Shown here: in pieces, positions 12,801 through 27,800 of the stretch
How positions within the stretch are numbered: position 1 is the first letter of the stretch
Layout: the number at the start of each line of letters is the position of its first letter
Source of the DNA: Helochares maculicollis
Taxonomy: Eukaryota; Arthropoda; Insecta; Coleoptera; Hydrophilidae
Assembly (NCBI GenBank): GCA_033557835.1
Contig: JAWQRO010000306.1
Location: 1 to 43,651 of the forward strand
Reading direction: 5' to 3'
Length of the DNA stretch: 43,651 nucleotides
Notes under the pieces: generated by a model
What the model saw: only the letters and a program-made list of their open reading frames with translations
Told to the model about the DNA's origin: nothing
Databases searched by the model: none
Position numbers and translations under genes: made by a program

Positions 12801-15800
12801 ATACAAGTAAATTTGAAATTAGTGAAAGTTGATGACCGGAAGCAGAAGAGTATAGTGCAAGAGACAGTGTTGCTACTGTGGAAAAGTATAGGAGTTATAG
12901 TTTATATGGCAATGGCGTAATATAGTATTAATTGAATAAATGAAACACTTAAATTCGACGGAAAGATCAAAGAATAGCAAAGCGAAACTATGTCTTTTAA
13001 TATAAAATTTTAAAAGTAGATTTCAAAGCTGAGTACATCTGTAGATTGTATTGTTAGTTAGTTTGCGGTAGTTCAACGAAATGAACAAAACATTCGGCGG
13101 GTTCAGTTCTGCCAAGAAGAAAAGTCTCAATAGTACACACTTACTGAGGAATGTAGAAACGAAAAAGACAAGATGTTCAGTTTAAAATAAGTAACAAGCT
13201 AAAGGAACTTAAAACTATAATTTTGCAAGCCAATATTTGCGACAAATGGAGTATCATTTGCATGATAATCACAAGTATAATTAAAATTGTTTAGGATACT
13301 GAAAAGGTAGATGAAAGATAAAATCCCCTAGCTAGTAGATGAGAGAAGCAAGCACAAAAACTTTATCTTAGATAAGTATGTCTAATGCAAAAATAATATA
13401 CAGTATTAGAAAAGCAAAAGTGAGTGGCTGAAGCGAGAGTTTCGATAGATAGGGGTACAACAGAAAATATAGTACATGACACACATGGAGAACATAAAAA
13501 TAGTAGCGACCGGTAGATACAAATATAAACCACTTGTTGTAATAATAAATAAGCAGACAAAGATAATTGTAGAAACATAGGAATATACAATAAATTTTCC
13601 AAATTGGCGAAAGATAGAATCTACATCCTAACAATCTCCCAAGCAATAACCATATCGAAAAATAGGAAAGCAGGCTCTAGTAAAGTATCCTTTAGATTTG
13701 CTAAACTCCAAGTTGTAACAAAATTCAGCCTTAATGACGAATAATTTGGGTTTAGGAATGTTGCTTACCACCAGAGACTTTCATTTAGATCTTAAATGTT
13801 ATGTATAGTCTACTCTATGGAGTGGAAATATGAAGCTTACTAACAAGCTAGAAATAATCAAGTTGGGGGTATATAAAGAGTGATTAACAGAGACATCATA
13901 AGGTAATTGGGAAAGAGTAGAGAAAAATTGTCATACGAACGCGGGGTACGAAGAAAGCTGACTTAAGAAAATAGCCAAGACTTAGATGTATCAGGGTTCT
14001 GATTCAAGTTGTAGGAAGCAGAGAAGAGTATAGAAATATGGTACCTTACATCCAATAGTGACTTATTAAATAGGTAGTAAAAGAACGAATTGTCATCATA
14101 CACATTTACAACAAAAAGCTGCATTGAATTTTCTCTTATTTCTTGGTTTGACACATCTTATAGTATTTTTATGGTAATACTTACTCTGCATAAGCGGGTT
14201 GGATGAAAAGCTTGCAGTGGTAGGCTATGTAAAGTGGAACGTTGTAATGCTCGTGAGCTTCAAGCACTGCAATTCTCATGGTAGTCTCGAAAGGATTCGT
14301 CACATCCCCAACTGGTTCCAAATTCAATTCTTGGAGTACTGAAGGCTGATACAGTACGCTTAGAGCAAAACAAGTCTCATTCCGTATTTGCAGTGGTGAG
14401 CTAACAACAACAGTCCTTCCTTGCTTCCCCATGCCATGTTTGGCTACTAAATAATAAAGATGATTGTTAACAGTTGATTGCATTTTCATAATTTTTTGCC
14501 AGCTTTTCTTTGGGCAACTTGTTTGTAAAGTTTGGAATCCAGGAACGTGGATCTTCAAATGGTGCTTGTTTATTTTATCATACAAAACAGCTGTTCCAAT
14601 CATCGGAAACTGCAAGCTATTGGCAATTTCAAAGTCATAACCCATTTCCATTAGCTTTGAAGATTCTTCAGTGTAGCTATCTCGATCGTCTTCATCATTA
14701 AAATCAGCATTGAAATAGCTGCGCGATGGACTATTAGGACCAGAATCTTGATTCTCATAAGTTTTCATGCATACCAACACGTTGTTTTCATTACTTTCCG
14801 TTCCTTTATTTTCAAATAGTTCTACTTTTGTTTGAGGACCAATGTCGTTAACCAAATTAATCAACTTTTTATTACTGCCAATTGATAATGTTTTATTCGA
14901 GTACATGGTGAACAGTTCATTCAAAACTTTGATGAAAGTTGGTGTTATTGTTAAATTCAGAACTTCTTTGGCGTCAATCAAAATATAAGTTCCTTTCTTG
15001 TAGTTTATCGACTCAGTCGTCGGAGTGTCTTGAGACTTAGACTTCAGCTCATTTTCAGAATCCTCATCTCCATCACTTGACTGTTCGCACTCGCTTCCTT
15101 CGCTCTCATTCCAGTCTCTAAAAAAAAGCGGTCTATGAGAAATAGCCTTATTTGACTGAAAGACGACTAATGGCATTCAGAAGTGTAAACATCGAACATA
15201 CAAAAAGAGTTCAGGCTGAAAATTGTCTTAAAAGAACGACCGATTTTTTTTGTATAATAAACATGAACACCAAAAGAAATTTGTTGACATCGAAAAACAC
15301 ATAAGAACACCAATCGAAATTTAACGAATCGCTTAAACATTCTCCACGACATCCACTTTACTTACTTTATACCGTTATTTTCCAAACTGTCTTTATCTAA
15401 AGCCAAGCGCAAAGGTAGTTCGTATAAGTGTCGTAAAGTTTTCGCCCAGAACTTTTTTTGCTCTGAATTTTTGGCATGTTTGGAACAATGCGAGCAAGTC
15501 GCTGGGTTATGTCTGTAAAGCATTCACTATATTAAGGTTTTTTTGGACTGTTATGGAATGTTTACATTAATATATTGAAGATGACTTATGTAGTGCATAT
15601 ATTTTTTTTAGTTGCTATATAGGTCTCTGCAAGATATAACATATAATGGCTATATTAAAATGTAATATACTTATACAGATAGGTAAGAAGAAGTTTAAAC
15701 GGACTCCTTTGAATACTTTTAATATTGGAGATTTCGTTACCTACTTTGAGACTATTTTGAATGTTAACTGACGTATGTTGCTATGTTTATAGGTTTACCT

Positions 15801-18800
15801 TTGCCGCTCCAGTGGGCGAATTACATAGTTTTCATATTGCAAATAGTTAATACCTAGAATTATCTTATTTCAGAAGCATTGGTTTCCCAACTATTTTGCT
15901 GCATACTCAACTATTATAAAAAATATATTTTTTTTATACTTGAGATTTTACTAATCGACTAAGCTACTAATGAAATAATTATATAATATTTTTATTGAAC
16001 TTTTTCAAGGCATCCTCTCTATCATTTTTAGCATTGTCGATATTAAAAAGAAGGTCTGTGTATATTTTAGAAAGTTCATTATAAAAATTGCAGTGTCTCT
16101 ATTTCAGTATCTTAGATACAAATAGTTGCATTAACCAATTGCTAATGAGTCGTTAACAAACGTTTAGTTTCTCATGATGAATACTATTTTATACACTAAC
16201 ATTATAAGATAATTATAAACTATTTGCATACTAAATTATACAGCAGAACCTATATTTTTCTATAAATGATTAAGCGCAATTTTTTGTCGTAACTACCTTT
16301 AATGTTTATCAATTTAAAAGTTTTTTTGATTATTTAATTTAAGCTGTCATAACTTACATAAAAGAATGCACGTTTTGTATCTAACTGCGATTAAAATTAA
16401 TATATCATTTAAATATTGCTTGTAGAAAAATTAAAATTAAGCCATATGTACAAATTTCTTTCCCATTATATTTTTTTGAATATTTATAATTATTTTTACA
16501 GACTGTAACTGCAGTAATATATTACGTATAAATGCTGCTTTCAGATTTTGTTTGAATATTAAAAAACAGCCGCTAATTTCAAAACCAAATTAGCATCCGA
16601 TATTTCTATAGTATAGGGTCTAAATTTTCATAAAGAATGTATTTTAACTGAATGATTAAATTTGATAAGTGTTAATATTTGATAGTTTTTCTTATGGAAT
16701 TTTACCAGATTTATTTTTACAATAATAATAATAATACGTAGCCTATAAAAAAATTCATCAATTTATATTTACTACAAAAGAAGTAAGAGTTTGGCAAATA
16801 TGTGAACAATTTTAAATTTTAAAAAGTGTAATTTGAAACTGTATGAAGCCAGAATTATCAATACAAGTAAAAACAGTTAAGATTTTGCTATGCTTACTAT
16901 AGCAAGTTGTTTTTTGATACAAAAGATCTGCGACTTTGAATGCTGGTGTCTTAAGTTGAGTTTTTATTTTAATCGGTATAATTAAGATTAAAGAAATGAA
17001 TAAATTGCTCTGATTATAAATGACTAACTTATTTTTTGTTTGCATTACTACACCATAGAATGCTAATTATAAATTTTCTATAAATGGGCTTCTATATGAA
17101 CATTTTAGTTTTAGGAAAGTATTAAAAGCAAGCAGTAGGATTTGCAATCAAATTCAAACCAGTTTCCCTTGAAATGATAATTAGATAACGTACCCAGTAA
17201 ACAAATCTGATATAGCAGCCGCTAACTTCTCCATAGTTCCATCCTCATTTTCCGAATCGGAATCATCCAAAAACGTAGAAAGACTAGTTTTAACTCTTCT
17301 GTTATTCCGGTTGTGCGACAAGCTGGATGGTTGCAAATAAACCATGTCATCTCCAGACTCTTCCTCATCATCCGTTGAGGTCCTAGAATTTGAATGCTTC
17401 CTAGGTTTACCATCCTTTTTGAACGGAGTGTCGCTGTAATTCTTCAGCATCGGCGACGATTTGTCTTGAAAAACTTTTATAAAAACTTCCCATGGCTTAT
17501 AATCTTGCTCATCTATGACAATGGGATCTATAAATGGCTCCCAAGTTTGGATGCTCTCGTTGAAGTAATTGCCTTGAATTGTAAATTCACACGTGCAGTT
17601 TAACAGAGAAGACCAGTTATGGACTGTCATTTCAAAAGTCGACTTCAAAAGAAGCACAGGGCTTTCTTCTAGTTCCAACATGACCACGATGTCAGTTTTT
17701 TGCAGCAAGAAAACCTCGTGTATTTGGGGCGGTTTTCCTACGGGGAATTCTTCTTCGGCAATTGGGATATACTCATTAACCTTCTTTGGCTCCCATAGAT
17801 CTTCCATTTCAAACAACTTACTTTGGGATTTTTTGAACTCTTTCATATTCGGATCCAATTCTGGTATCTTAAAATGCTCTATGATATCGTTTAAAATATC
17901 ATTGATGCTATGGACAACCCTGTCGCAAAGTTGAATGTTTATAGATGAGATGCAAGTAGTAATCTTATCACCCTTCTCATCGGTGTAACTTTTAGACAGT
18001 TCGGCATCGCACTGCTTCAAAATAACGTAAGGCTCTAAAGAGTTAATGCCTAATTCGTAAAAAAGCGAGTGCAAGCCCGATAATGATATAACTAAGCTAA
18101 TTCTGTTTCCATGTCTGGAATAATCTGATAAAATCTCTGTTTTCGTAATAAAATATCGTTTTTTATTCGAAGTAGTTTCAACAATAAATATAAATTCGGG
18201 ACGGTTTACTCTTATTGATACTGTTAAACTTGACATAAATGGAGTTGTTTCAGAATTTTCGTTGATTTGGTCGCTGACGTACCCATGGTTTACTATCCCT
18301 GTTTCTATATTATCTTTGGGCAGACATTCCAAAACGAAAAGCGAAAGCTTTTCACAAAAAGGAACTGAAAGACTCAGACTGAGCCTGCCTATAATTATAT
18401 CGATTGATTTGTCCTCGGTTTTATTTTTATGGAAAGTTATGTCTATGATAGGTGGCTTATTGACTGTGATGTGGCAATTGTTGTTCTTGTTGTCGTCAAT
18501 AGGAGAATGCAGAATTCCTTTATCGTATACGTTTGCATCAGGCCCAATTTCCTCAATGAGAATGGAATCTACGGCTAATTTTCCATCGAGGCTCTTATCG
18601 GTGTAAACAGCGAAAGAAGTTAATATATCCTCAATTACCAATCTGCATAAGCCGTGATTTAAATCACGGATTGGGGAGCTAAGCAATTCTCCTGAATCGA
18701 AAAACAGTGTTAAGTTTATGCCATCGAAGCAAAATTTAACTGTAATGTCTTTGTGTTTTGGTTCACAGAAAAAGGCTTCTAAAGTCTTGACAGTTTCGTC

Positions 18801-21800
18801 AATTTCTTTCTCTTGGGTGGGCGATTTTATGACCACCGGGAAGAGATCTAATATTTTCCCTTCGCCTATATTATCGGTATATATTGAAATGATAGTCGAA
18901 AGGTCCCGTTGGCCTAAGGTAATGTGCATTGTGTCCATTACGCCATCAATGTCCCACGATAGAGCCTTGATTATACTTTTTGACGTCGAAGTGAACCGCT
19001 TGATGTCCAAATGGACCCCCACTGGTTCTATAATTACCTCCTGCATTTCCAAAGAAGGTGCCAAAGTCATTATGCCTCTGCTTACAGTGATGTTATTAAG
19101 ATTAACCAAGATGTTTTCAATTCGCTCAGTTGGGCATTCTTTAAAGAAATTCTCCACATTGATTTCGCCCGTATTGATTATAACCACGTTTGGGGATGAT
19201 GACTTTTGGGGGAAAAGCAACACAGGACCCTTAACATTAATAGCTAGTTGGATCTTTGAGTTCATTTTTAAGGTTTCCGTAGCCTGGTTCAATTTCAGTT
19301 GAAGGTATTTCAGAATGTTTTGGAAGAATTGAATGGCCTCTAAGTTTATGATGAATCTTTGGAGTTGAACTATAAGTTTATAGAGAAATGTGATGTGTAT
19401 TTGCCCCAAATGAAATTTGAAGCTGCCATCTGTGCTCGGGTCGTCCATTCTACTAGTGATATCGTTTCTATAATGCAAATGCGGCGCGTATCGCACATAT
19501 TTCACTTCAAACACCTTATCTTCATCTGTTGACAAGACTTTCGTGTAGAGCGTCAAATCGGAGAGATGATCTACAATTATGTTGCTTAGATAAGATCTGA
19601 AAATGAACCTTTCGTTCGCTCTAAATAAGAAATCCATTTCTAAGCCAGAGAGCTGCACGTTGATGATGTCAAAATCTGAATCGCAGACTCTGACATTGAG
19701 ATCTGAAAAACGACCTGAGTGGGAGAATTTAACACTTCCTGGTGGCACGGGCGTTTCTGGTACTTTGCTCTGCATGACGCACTGAAAGTACTTCCAAAAT
19801 TGGATCAGACGATTTACAAGTTGTTCTGAGACTTGCTTGCTGAACCTGGAAAGATATTTTATAAATTTATATTGTGATAAAACAATACTGGTCTATAGAT
19901 AAAGGCTTTGGGAACAATAAAAGATAAAATAAAACTAGCGAAATTCAAGTATTAAAATAACTATTTTGAAAATTTTCGTTCCTTTTAAGAAAAGAAGAAT
20001 TGAATAAAATTACTGTTAATTAATTAATAATAGTTACATAAATTGATGAAATATATCTTTATAGTGGGATGAAATCTTCTTTCTAGTTTGCCTAAAAAAT
20101 AAATTTGTATTTACTTTAGAAATAGGCATACGGAGGATAGGTTTAGACAGTGTTCATTGGAAATTCTGTAAATTGTGTTACTTATTTTAAATTAGTTTGA
20201 AAATTAACAGAAAAATCGAATGACTACTAAAACAATGATTTTAGCTAAATGAAGTAATGTTCTTACTTTTCATTTAAATATCGATAGTACTTGATGATGG
20301 TATGAACCGATTCTTGATGAATCATCAAATTAACGGTTCCTACGTCCACTACTAGTGAGGTTTCAACGCCATGGAAATGGCTCCAAAAATCTGGGCAACC
20401 AGCGCCGACCTTTCTGTATAAAATTTGTAAGACATCGGTGGTGCTGGGCACAGGACTGTGAATGAGATCCAAATACTGACCACTTGGAGTTGTGTGAAGT
20501 TTGTCTGTTAGTAAGATGCTATTCACTGATATTTGGTACGCTGGACCGTAAGTCATCAGAGCTGCATCCATTGAAAATAGGCCCAGACGGAACATTAGGT
20601 AGGGTCTATCTGCGCTATCGCTAGATCTTGAAAATATTACTTGGAACTGAAATAGATTCTTAGATAGTTAAAATACTCAAAAACTGAGATTACTAATAAA
20701 TCTACCTCTTTAACAACAAAGCCTAGGAGAACCAAAATGTTGTTGTTTGGCGAAATGTTGTCTTCCAGTCCTGGCAAGTCCACAGTTCTTGCCCAAGCTT
20801 CATTAATGTTTTCTTTTTGAATATGCTCTGATTTTCTTCTATTATTTGGATTCATGAAGCTGTTCCTTGAGCTTCTGCTCCTCTTCGTCTTTATATAAGT
20901 GTCGTAAACTATAATGCTGTTTTGGATGTGTGTCAGGTATTTTGACTCAAATTTCATCTTCATTCTATCATTGGTCCAGTTCCTTTGAACAAATAGCTTT
21001 GCTTCTTCCATTTTAAATATGGCCTCTTCAAACCAATTTAGGAATTTCAGCAAGAGTCCCACTTTACGTTCAGATATGTTGACTTTGATTATAGGAAAAT
21101 TAATATTAAATTTCTGTCTGCAAAATAAAACCAAACGGTAAAATAACTGTTGCCTGACATTGTTTTGACTAACATTTGGAAGACTTGTATTCTTACTTAG
21201 GAATATTTTTCACAGCTTTAAGACAGTTCGCGTAGGAAGCAGTAAAGGAGTATTTTGGCAGAATGTGGAGTTCCGTGTCTTTCTCTTTCCTGGCCTCTTT
21301 CCAGTTTTCACTGTTATCACAAAATAGAATTTGTGCACCTGTACAGTCTATGTGGAAGCGAGAGTACAGTTGTTCCTCCATTTCCATCTGAGTGGCATCC
21401 TGAACTTCGCTCATCGCTCCCAACTCAGTCTTAAGAATGTGCTGGCCAAAGTCCATTATTAGAATGTTTTGGCCCCTGCAACACCAAATATTTATACTTT
21501 CAATCAAACTAAATTTTCTTACTTTATTAAATGAGCATAAAACAAACAAATTCTGTCGATGGGAGTCTTTTACAAACAATAAAAGCAATTCTATGCAGAA
21601 CATTACCTGTATTTTAAAAACTTTGCACAACTTTGTACGTATAAGTAGTCGTTTTGTTCTGCAAAACTAAAATCATTTTTGTCATTTTTAATTACGTTTT
21701 TCAAAAATGTACCATATTTTACTAAGTAAGGTCGTAGTACCATAATTTATATCTATTTTAGATTTCGATAGCTTCATAGTTATACGGCCTAAATTTAAAC

Positions 21801-24800
21801 TTTATATGTGTAGATGATGAGGAAAGAGTATAATACCATTCTAAACAGTGATCTCTGCTCATCTGTACCATGAGTATCAGCAATGGTTTTATATTTATAG
21901 ATAAAATATTCTTGGAATCATACCAGTATTAGTAAATCTATAACAATAATGAATCAAAACTCACTTAATTTTCCAAAAAAGATACAAAAAAAGTTCTGCT
22001 ACAAACTGCGAGGCTAAATTAATGCTGCGCATTAAATCTCAAAATCAAAATGAGGAATAAAAATATTCGTCTCTCACGTAGAGACGATTTATAGAATTTC
22101 CGGGCTCATAACCAAAAGGCTGTACAACAGACAGCGTAACTCAAAGGTGCTCTTTATCAGATGTATCATAAGGGGAGAAGCATATACTGTAAAGCTTAAA
22201 TAAGAAAAACCAGAAAAACATATTTGTTCCAAGAAAATTAAAAATGAAACCTTCTATATCACATTACTCAAAATAAGAATCAAACCACTTCTGAAGTTAA
22301 TGCAACTTCTACCAATTAAGGTATAAGGATACATAAGATGGTACACGTGATCAGACTAATAAATTATACATCTGGTATAAGCCAAAGCAATTGGTCTGAC
22401 TCCTTAAAAATGATATTAATGAATAAAAATAAGAATTGCTTGATGAAAAACTAGTTGTCTCTTGAATATAAGAAGAGAAACATGTTTAGCCGTCCAAACT
22501 CTATGGCCTGTTGGTACTCATGTCTCTCACTTATACCGACAAGTTCGGCCATTTTGAATGTTCAGTTAATTGTTGACAGCTGCTTTGCTTGCACGTGTTT
22601 TGGCTCGTCTTCGATTTTTACCTATTCAAAAAACATGGATCAAAGAACCTGTATCAAATTTTGTGTGAAAATCGAAATTAAGTGCGCGGATGCATTCTAC
22701 ATGTTGACTGTGGCATACGAAGAAGCACCTTGGACCGAATCAACGTTTATCGGTGGTACAAAATGTTCTTAGAAGGCCGAGAAGATGTGAGCGACAAAGA
22801 GCGTGCCGGACGCCCGAGCACTTCAACAACAGACGAAAAAATTTATGAAGTGAAGTAAATGGTATTGGCCAATCGTCGAATCACCGTTAGAGCAGTTGCT
22901 GAGGACCTAGACGTATCGATTGGCTCGTGCCATTCGATTTTTATCAATGATTTGGCCATGAGACGGGTCGCCGCGAAATTCATACCAAAATTGCTCAATT
23001 TCGACCAAAAACAGCTTCGCATGAAAATTGCTAATGAGCTGTTGGACTCTGTCTGCGGCGACCCAAATTTGCTCCAGAGGGTCATAACTGGTGGCAAATC
23101 GTGAATTTACGGTTATGCCGTGGAAATTAAAGCTCAATCATCTCAATGGAAGCTGCCGCACGAACCAAGACCGAAAAAAGCGCGCCAAGTTCGATCGATT
23201 GTGAAAGTTTTGCTTACCGTTTTCTTCGATTGTAGGGGCGTGGTGCATCGTGAGCTCTTGCCACTAGGTAGAACGGTCAATAATGAATATTACCTGCAAG
23301 TTATGCGCAATTTGCGGGAAGCAATCCGCCAGAAACGCCCGGGTTTGTGGAAAAACAAAAATTTGCTTTTGCACCACGATAGCGCCCCTGCACACACATC
23401 GTTGCTTGTGCGCGACTTTTTGGCCAAAACCAACAGGCTAATGATGCTGCAGCCACTATATTCCCCAGATCTGGCCCCCTGTGACTTTTTCTTGTTCCCG
23501 AAACTAAAGACGCCCATAAAAGAACGACCCTACGCTAATATTGACGAGATAAAGATGGCATCGAAGGAGGACCTGAACAAGATAAAGGAAAATGATTTTT
23601 TTAAGTGCTTCGAAGATTGGAAAAAACGTTGGCACAAGTGTATAATATCTCGTGGGGATTACTTTGAAGGGGATAAAATAGATATTCATGAATAAATAAA
23701 TAATTTTTGTAGAAAGACAAAATTCGCGATATGTTTTGAACACACCTCGTATTATAGATACAACTGCTATGCAAGCAACAAAACAAGAGGCGGAAGCTTA
23801 CTATTAATTCAAAAAATTGATAGTATGGATAGTATTGTGTACAAGGCAATGGAATACTTATATTGCTGCTGCTTATAAGTCTGCAAGCTTTCAGATTTCT
23901 TAATCAATAAAAAAGTATAAGTAAACTTAAAATTAGGCAAAAACCAATAATTATAGCATTAGGTTTATTTAAGAGAAACCAGGAAACAATAATATGATTA
24001 ATAATGAGGGCTAGAGAATCATCAACGAATCGATAAGCTTTTACCTTATTGAGTCCTGAAAAATCACAAAAATAAAAGATCCATAATGATCAATGAGTTT
24101 TACTTTCAGTCCCTAATTTCGGGTGAAATATTTTTCAAATATAATACAAGATAGAGATGATAGCTTCCCATGTTTATGGATAATTATCCATAAACATGGG
24201 AAGCTATAAAAATTGATGTCTTGTTTATGTTGATTTATATTACCTGCTCTGATCATATTAAACTTATTGAAAATATTGCTTTTTAAGCGTCGAAATGAAC
24301 ATATAGAAGGTAATTAACTAACATCAATTTAAAATATCAGAATAACACAAACCACGAAGTACTCTGAGATAAAAGATTAAAGCAGGAGTGCTTCAGGTCA
24401 ATGTAATGAAATTCATTTTGCATTTGCTTTGTACATGTGCTGTGAAGAATATCCAATAGTGGCAACTCTTACAGAAAATACTGCATTGAGAGACACTCAT
24501 AAGGATTCACCCTTATTAACTAGGAAAGTACAAATTGCAACAAAAAGATTATTAAAAACAAACATTAGCAAATGTAAACTAAGTTAAATAAGCCTATGTT
24601 ATTTATTTTTCAATACCCAATAATGAACATAGATTCGAAATTGCTTTGGAAAAAAGAGAACTGAAATTAGAACGTACAATCAGATATTACAACCAATATA
24701 GTTATATGAAAATCAATTCTAAAGGAGTGCACAAAATACAACCGGACAAATAGTTTCTACTTAAAATCCTGTAAAAAATTGAAGGCTTTCTATAATTTGT

Positions 24801-27800
24801 CCGAAACATATATCGACCTTGTGTAAACAAACTTAAATAGTAAAAGCATAAATATAAATACAAATAGCAAAATTAATAGTCGAAGAAATCAAGATTTACT
24901 CAATAGTGAACGTAATAAAGACAGATGGTAGGAAAAAGAGTAGGTAACCGTCATACTATTCGAAGTTTGAAGAAATAGCGAACTGGTATTAAACATGTAT
25001 GACACTTTTGTGTATGCTTCAAAAAAATTTTTTTGTACCTGTGCAAAAGTCTGTCAAAATTTTTTATTTCTACTATCCATTTTTATGAAAATATTGAACT
25101 TGGATGTGCTTATATTGAGCTGAAATTTCAAACTTAAAAAACATATTGAAACAAAATTTTTTACATAGATGTGTTCGGTAGGCAACCCAATATGGTTAGA
25201 GTTACATTGCAAACAATCTAGAAAGAAGCGAATAGAAAATTGTCTAGTAGATATCTAGTGAATTTCAAGCAGGTCTAGCATATCTTTCTTGAACTACAGA
25301 TCCCATATAAAATGTCGTTCAGTTAATAAGATGTTAGGTGAAAGTTAGTTAATGCCATAATCGCGAGTGAATTTCATGACATAGTATCAATTACGCAATT
25401 TTGGAATAAATATTTCTGTCCGGAAACAAATTTAAAAAGATACTACATTCATTCAATTTATTTAAAACTTTCTTTGGTCGCTTAAAGTCACAACAAGTCA
25501 TCAAAATTTCATTCTGTATTTGTTTCAATAAACCTGCAGAAGATTGGAAAAATTCGGCAATATAGATGACTTTACAACAAAAATATCACTTTTTATGTCT
25601 CAATAATTACCACGGAAGCCCTAATAAATTATTCTCACAATAAACGCAATACTCACAGGAGCATCGATCCCGACTCTGGTAATACTATGTACGGCAATTT
25701 GACATTAAAGTTGAACATCCATCTCTTCACCAACTTATCACTCAGAAAATCGAAGAGTAACAGCGGCGAGCGTCTTATATTCTGCACCATTTTGTCCATA
25801 GAAAACTCTTTGCTATTAAAGAATTTCTTAAGTTCTTGGAAAGCGTGTTCATGGTAGAGCAATTCAAGGCTTTCTAAAAGGAAGTTGATGTTGTACGCGC
25901 TTTCTGAGCCTTTTGGCATTTTTTCAACGTCTAGTTTTAAGAAATACGCCGGATTATTATAGGTGTGCTCTGAGGACAAAATTGGAATCAAATGGTCTTC
26001 AATGCTGGCGCCTTCGATTATCAGAGCTTCAACTTTCAAATTCGCTTTGAATGAATCCTTAATAAAATTTGGTTGAACCGATGAAATTAATTGAGTTACT
26101 GTAGCCACCAAGATCTCTCGACCAGCGTTGACGAACGATATGCTTACATTCCCAACGCGGAAGTTATAGTTATGCTCTAGAATAAAAAAACGTAAGTTTA
26201 AAATAAAGGTATTTAGTGTTTTTAATGTTATAATAAATCACAAAGCGCATAATTTAGAAATTTAATTTACCGATTATTTGCTGAGAATCTGTATTTTGTG
26301 GAAATCCAATTTTTTCGCAAAGCACTGTGCGCTCCGGTGAAGGCAGGATATCCCAAAAGCTCTTTTCGCAAAGGCTTGCAGAGTGTACCTAAATCAGGCA
26401 TTTATTTCAAGGATTAAGTATAAAAGGGGTGACAAAATAGAGACTCACCATTAATCTCGCCTGTTGACGAGCTATAATTATGTTGACAATAGATAACTTA
26501 TCCTCATATTTTTGCAAGTCTAATTTTAACTCGGTGTCATTAGGATTTAATAAAATCTTCTTGTAAATATCGGTATAATGCTTGTAATGTTCTCTGACCG
26601 TCCTAATTCTGCTCCAAGTATAGGGCTTAATTCTCTGTTCAACTACAGCATGATAGGCGTATCTCCACCAGATTTTCTTGTTTTCCAGGACTGTTTGAGA
26701 GGGTCGCATATGCAAGAAGTTCCAGCTGATGAACATTTTTGAGAAAGAATCGTGGACGCAGAGTATTGATTGGTATTGGTCTCGGGAAATTTGGATGTTG
26801 CAGTCTTGGATGACGATATCACTGAGGAGTTTTATTATGTTGCCGGAGGAGGATTTGTTTATTGTCATTTTGATTTTTGTGGTCATTGGTTTGATGACTA
26901 AAAATTAATAATTCGATTAACTATCAAACAAGAGGCCATTCTAAAAGTGTGTTTACTTACGAAAATCAAAGTCTTCATTATTCATGGAAAAGTTTTGAAG
27001 ACTGCTAGACATTGCATTCCTCCACGCGTAATATTGAGATGGGAGCTCCCATTTCATTAGCTTGTGGTTTGGATTCCAGTAAACGGATAAAGCCTCCATT
27101 TTGATAAGGTAGTAGCACGTGTCTGAGGACTTATAATTTTTGGACGCCTTCCATTTGCTGCAAATATTGAATTTGTAGATTAAATTGGAAGAGGTGTTTA
27201 TTTTACAAAGTATATAATGTATCTTTATACCACACAGAAGTACAATAGCAAAACCTATTTTATAATATCTTATAGGCAGGGACTATTAAATTAATGGTTG
27301 CAAGTAGCAGTTTGGAATCAGTATGTGGGTTTTATAATTTGTGTCGCGTAGGTTAATTATAAACTATATTTTCAAGCATTTTTATTATTTTGATTCGTGT
27401 ATTGTTATATGATATAAATCATTTGTCTGAAGTTTGCAGAGTCTGCATCAAAGTAAAACATTTTTATATTTTTCATAGACTTGAGATGGCAATATTTCGA
27501 TTGAAACGTTTAAAATAATGGAAAAAGAAAGCTAATGTATGTATTAGAATTAGATAGTACTTTAGACTTATTTTTACTTGAAAAATAGCCCCTATATTTT
27601 ATTTTATTAAATAGTTGTATATTTACAGGAAAGTACAGAAGTTTTTAAATGGTATAATATGTCTTCTGCATTGCAAGTCAAGTTCCTCAAATACTCTTTC
27701 ACAAAAGTCTATTGCTCAATTCGTGCCTTCGGTAATCTTCCCTCAACTTGTAGTTGAATAAAAAGGAGTGAAGAAATATAATAAATGATATTCAAAATCA

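Larger units (their letters stand above)
21476..25656 (-). other. Vps13: Vps13 intron 6 (hosts mariner and a palindrome)
   Basis: Intron of 4,181 nt from a GTGAGT donor at 25656 to the acceptor tgttgcag at 21476. Besides the mariner copy (about 22550-23752) and the 48-bp palindrome at 24160-24207, the rest (21480-22545 and 24210-25650) is AT-rich with no feature I can name. Confidence 0.8.

Noticed and set aside
13363..13646. Two overlapping minus-strand open frames with hydrophobic Tyr/Leu/Phe content
   Set aside because: They lie opposite the LINE fossil in an AT-rich intron, have no conserved motif and look like chance translation.
14620..14665. UBA-like text LMEMGYDFEIAN in Vps13 exon 12
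   Set aside because: A UBA would point to VPS13D, but only the first helix looks similar and the following residues run into VAB-type strands. The C-terminus is also not VPS13D-like.
14680..14720. FFAT-like motif SYFNADF with nearby acidic residues in Vps13 (residues 2031-2037)
   Set aside because: Positions 4 and 7 do not fit the FFAT core, and the known FFATs of VPS13A/C lie much nearer the N-terminus. Not enough to claim ER anchoring through VAP.
17593..19302. Long plus-strand open frames (17593-17934, 18262-18606, 18718-19302)
   Set aside because: They lie entirely within Vps13 exon 10, which has strong family evidence on the other strand. They are antisense shadows of real codons.
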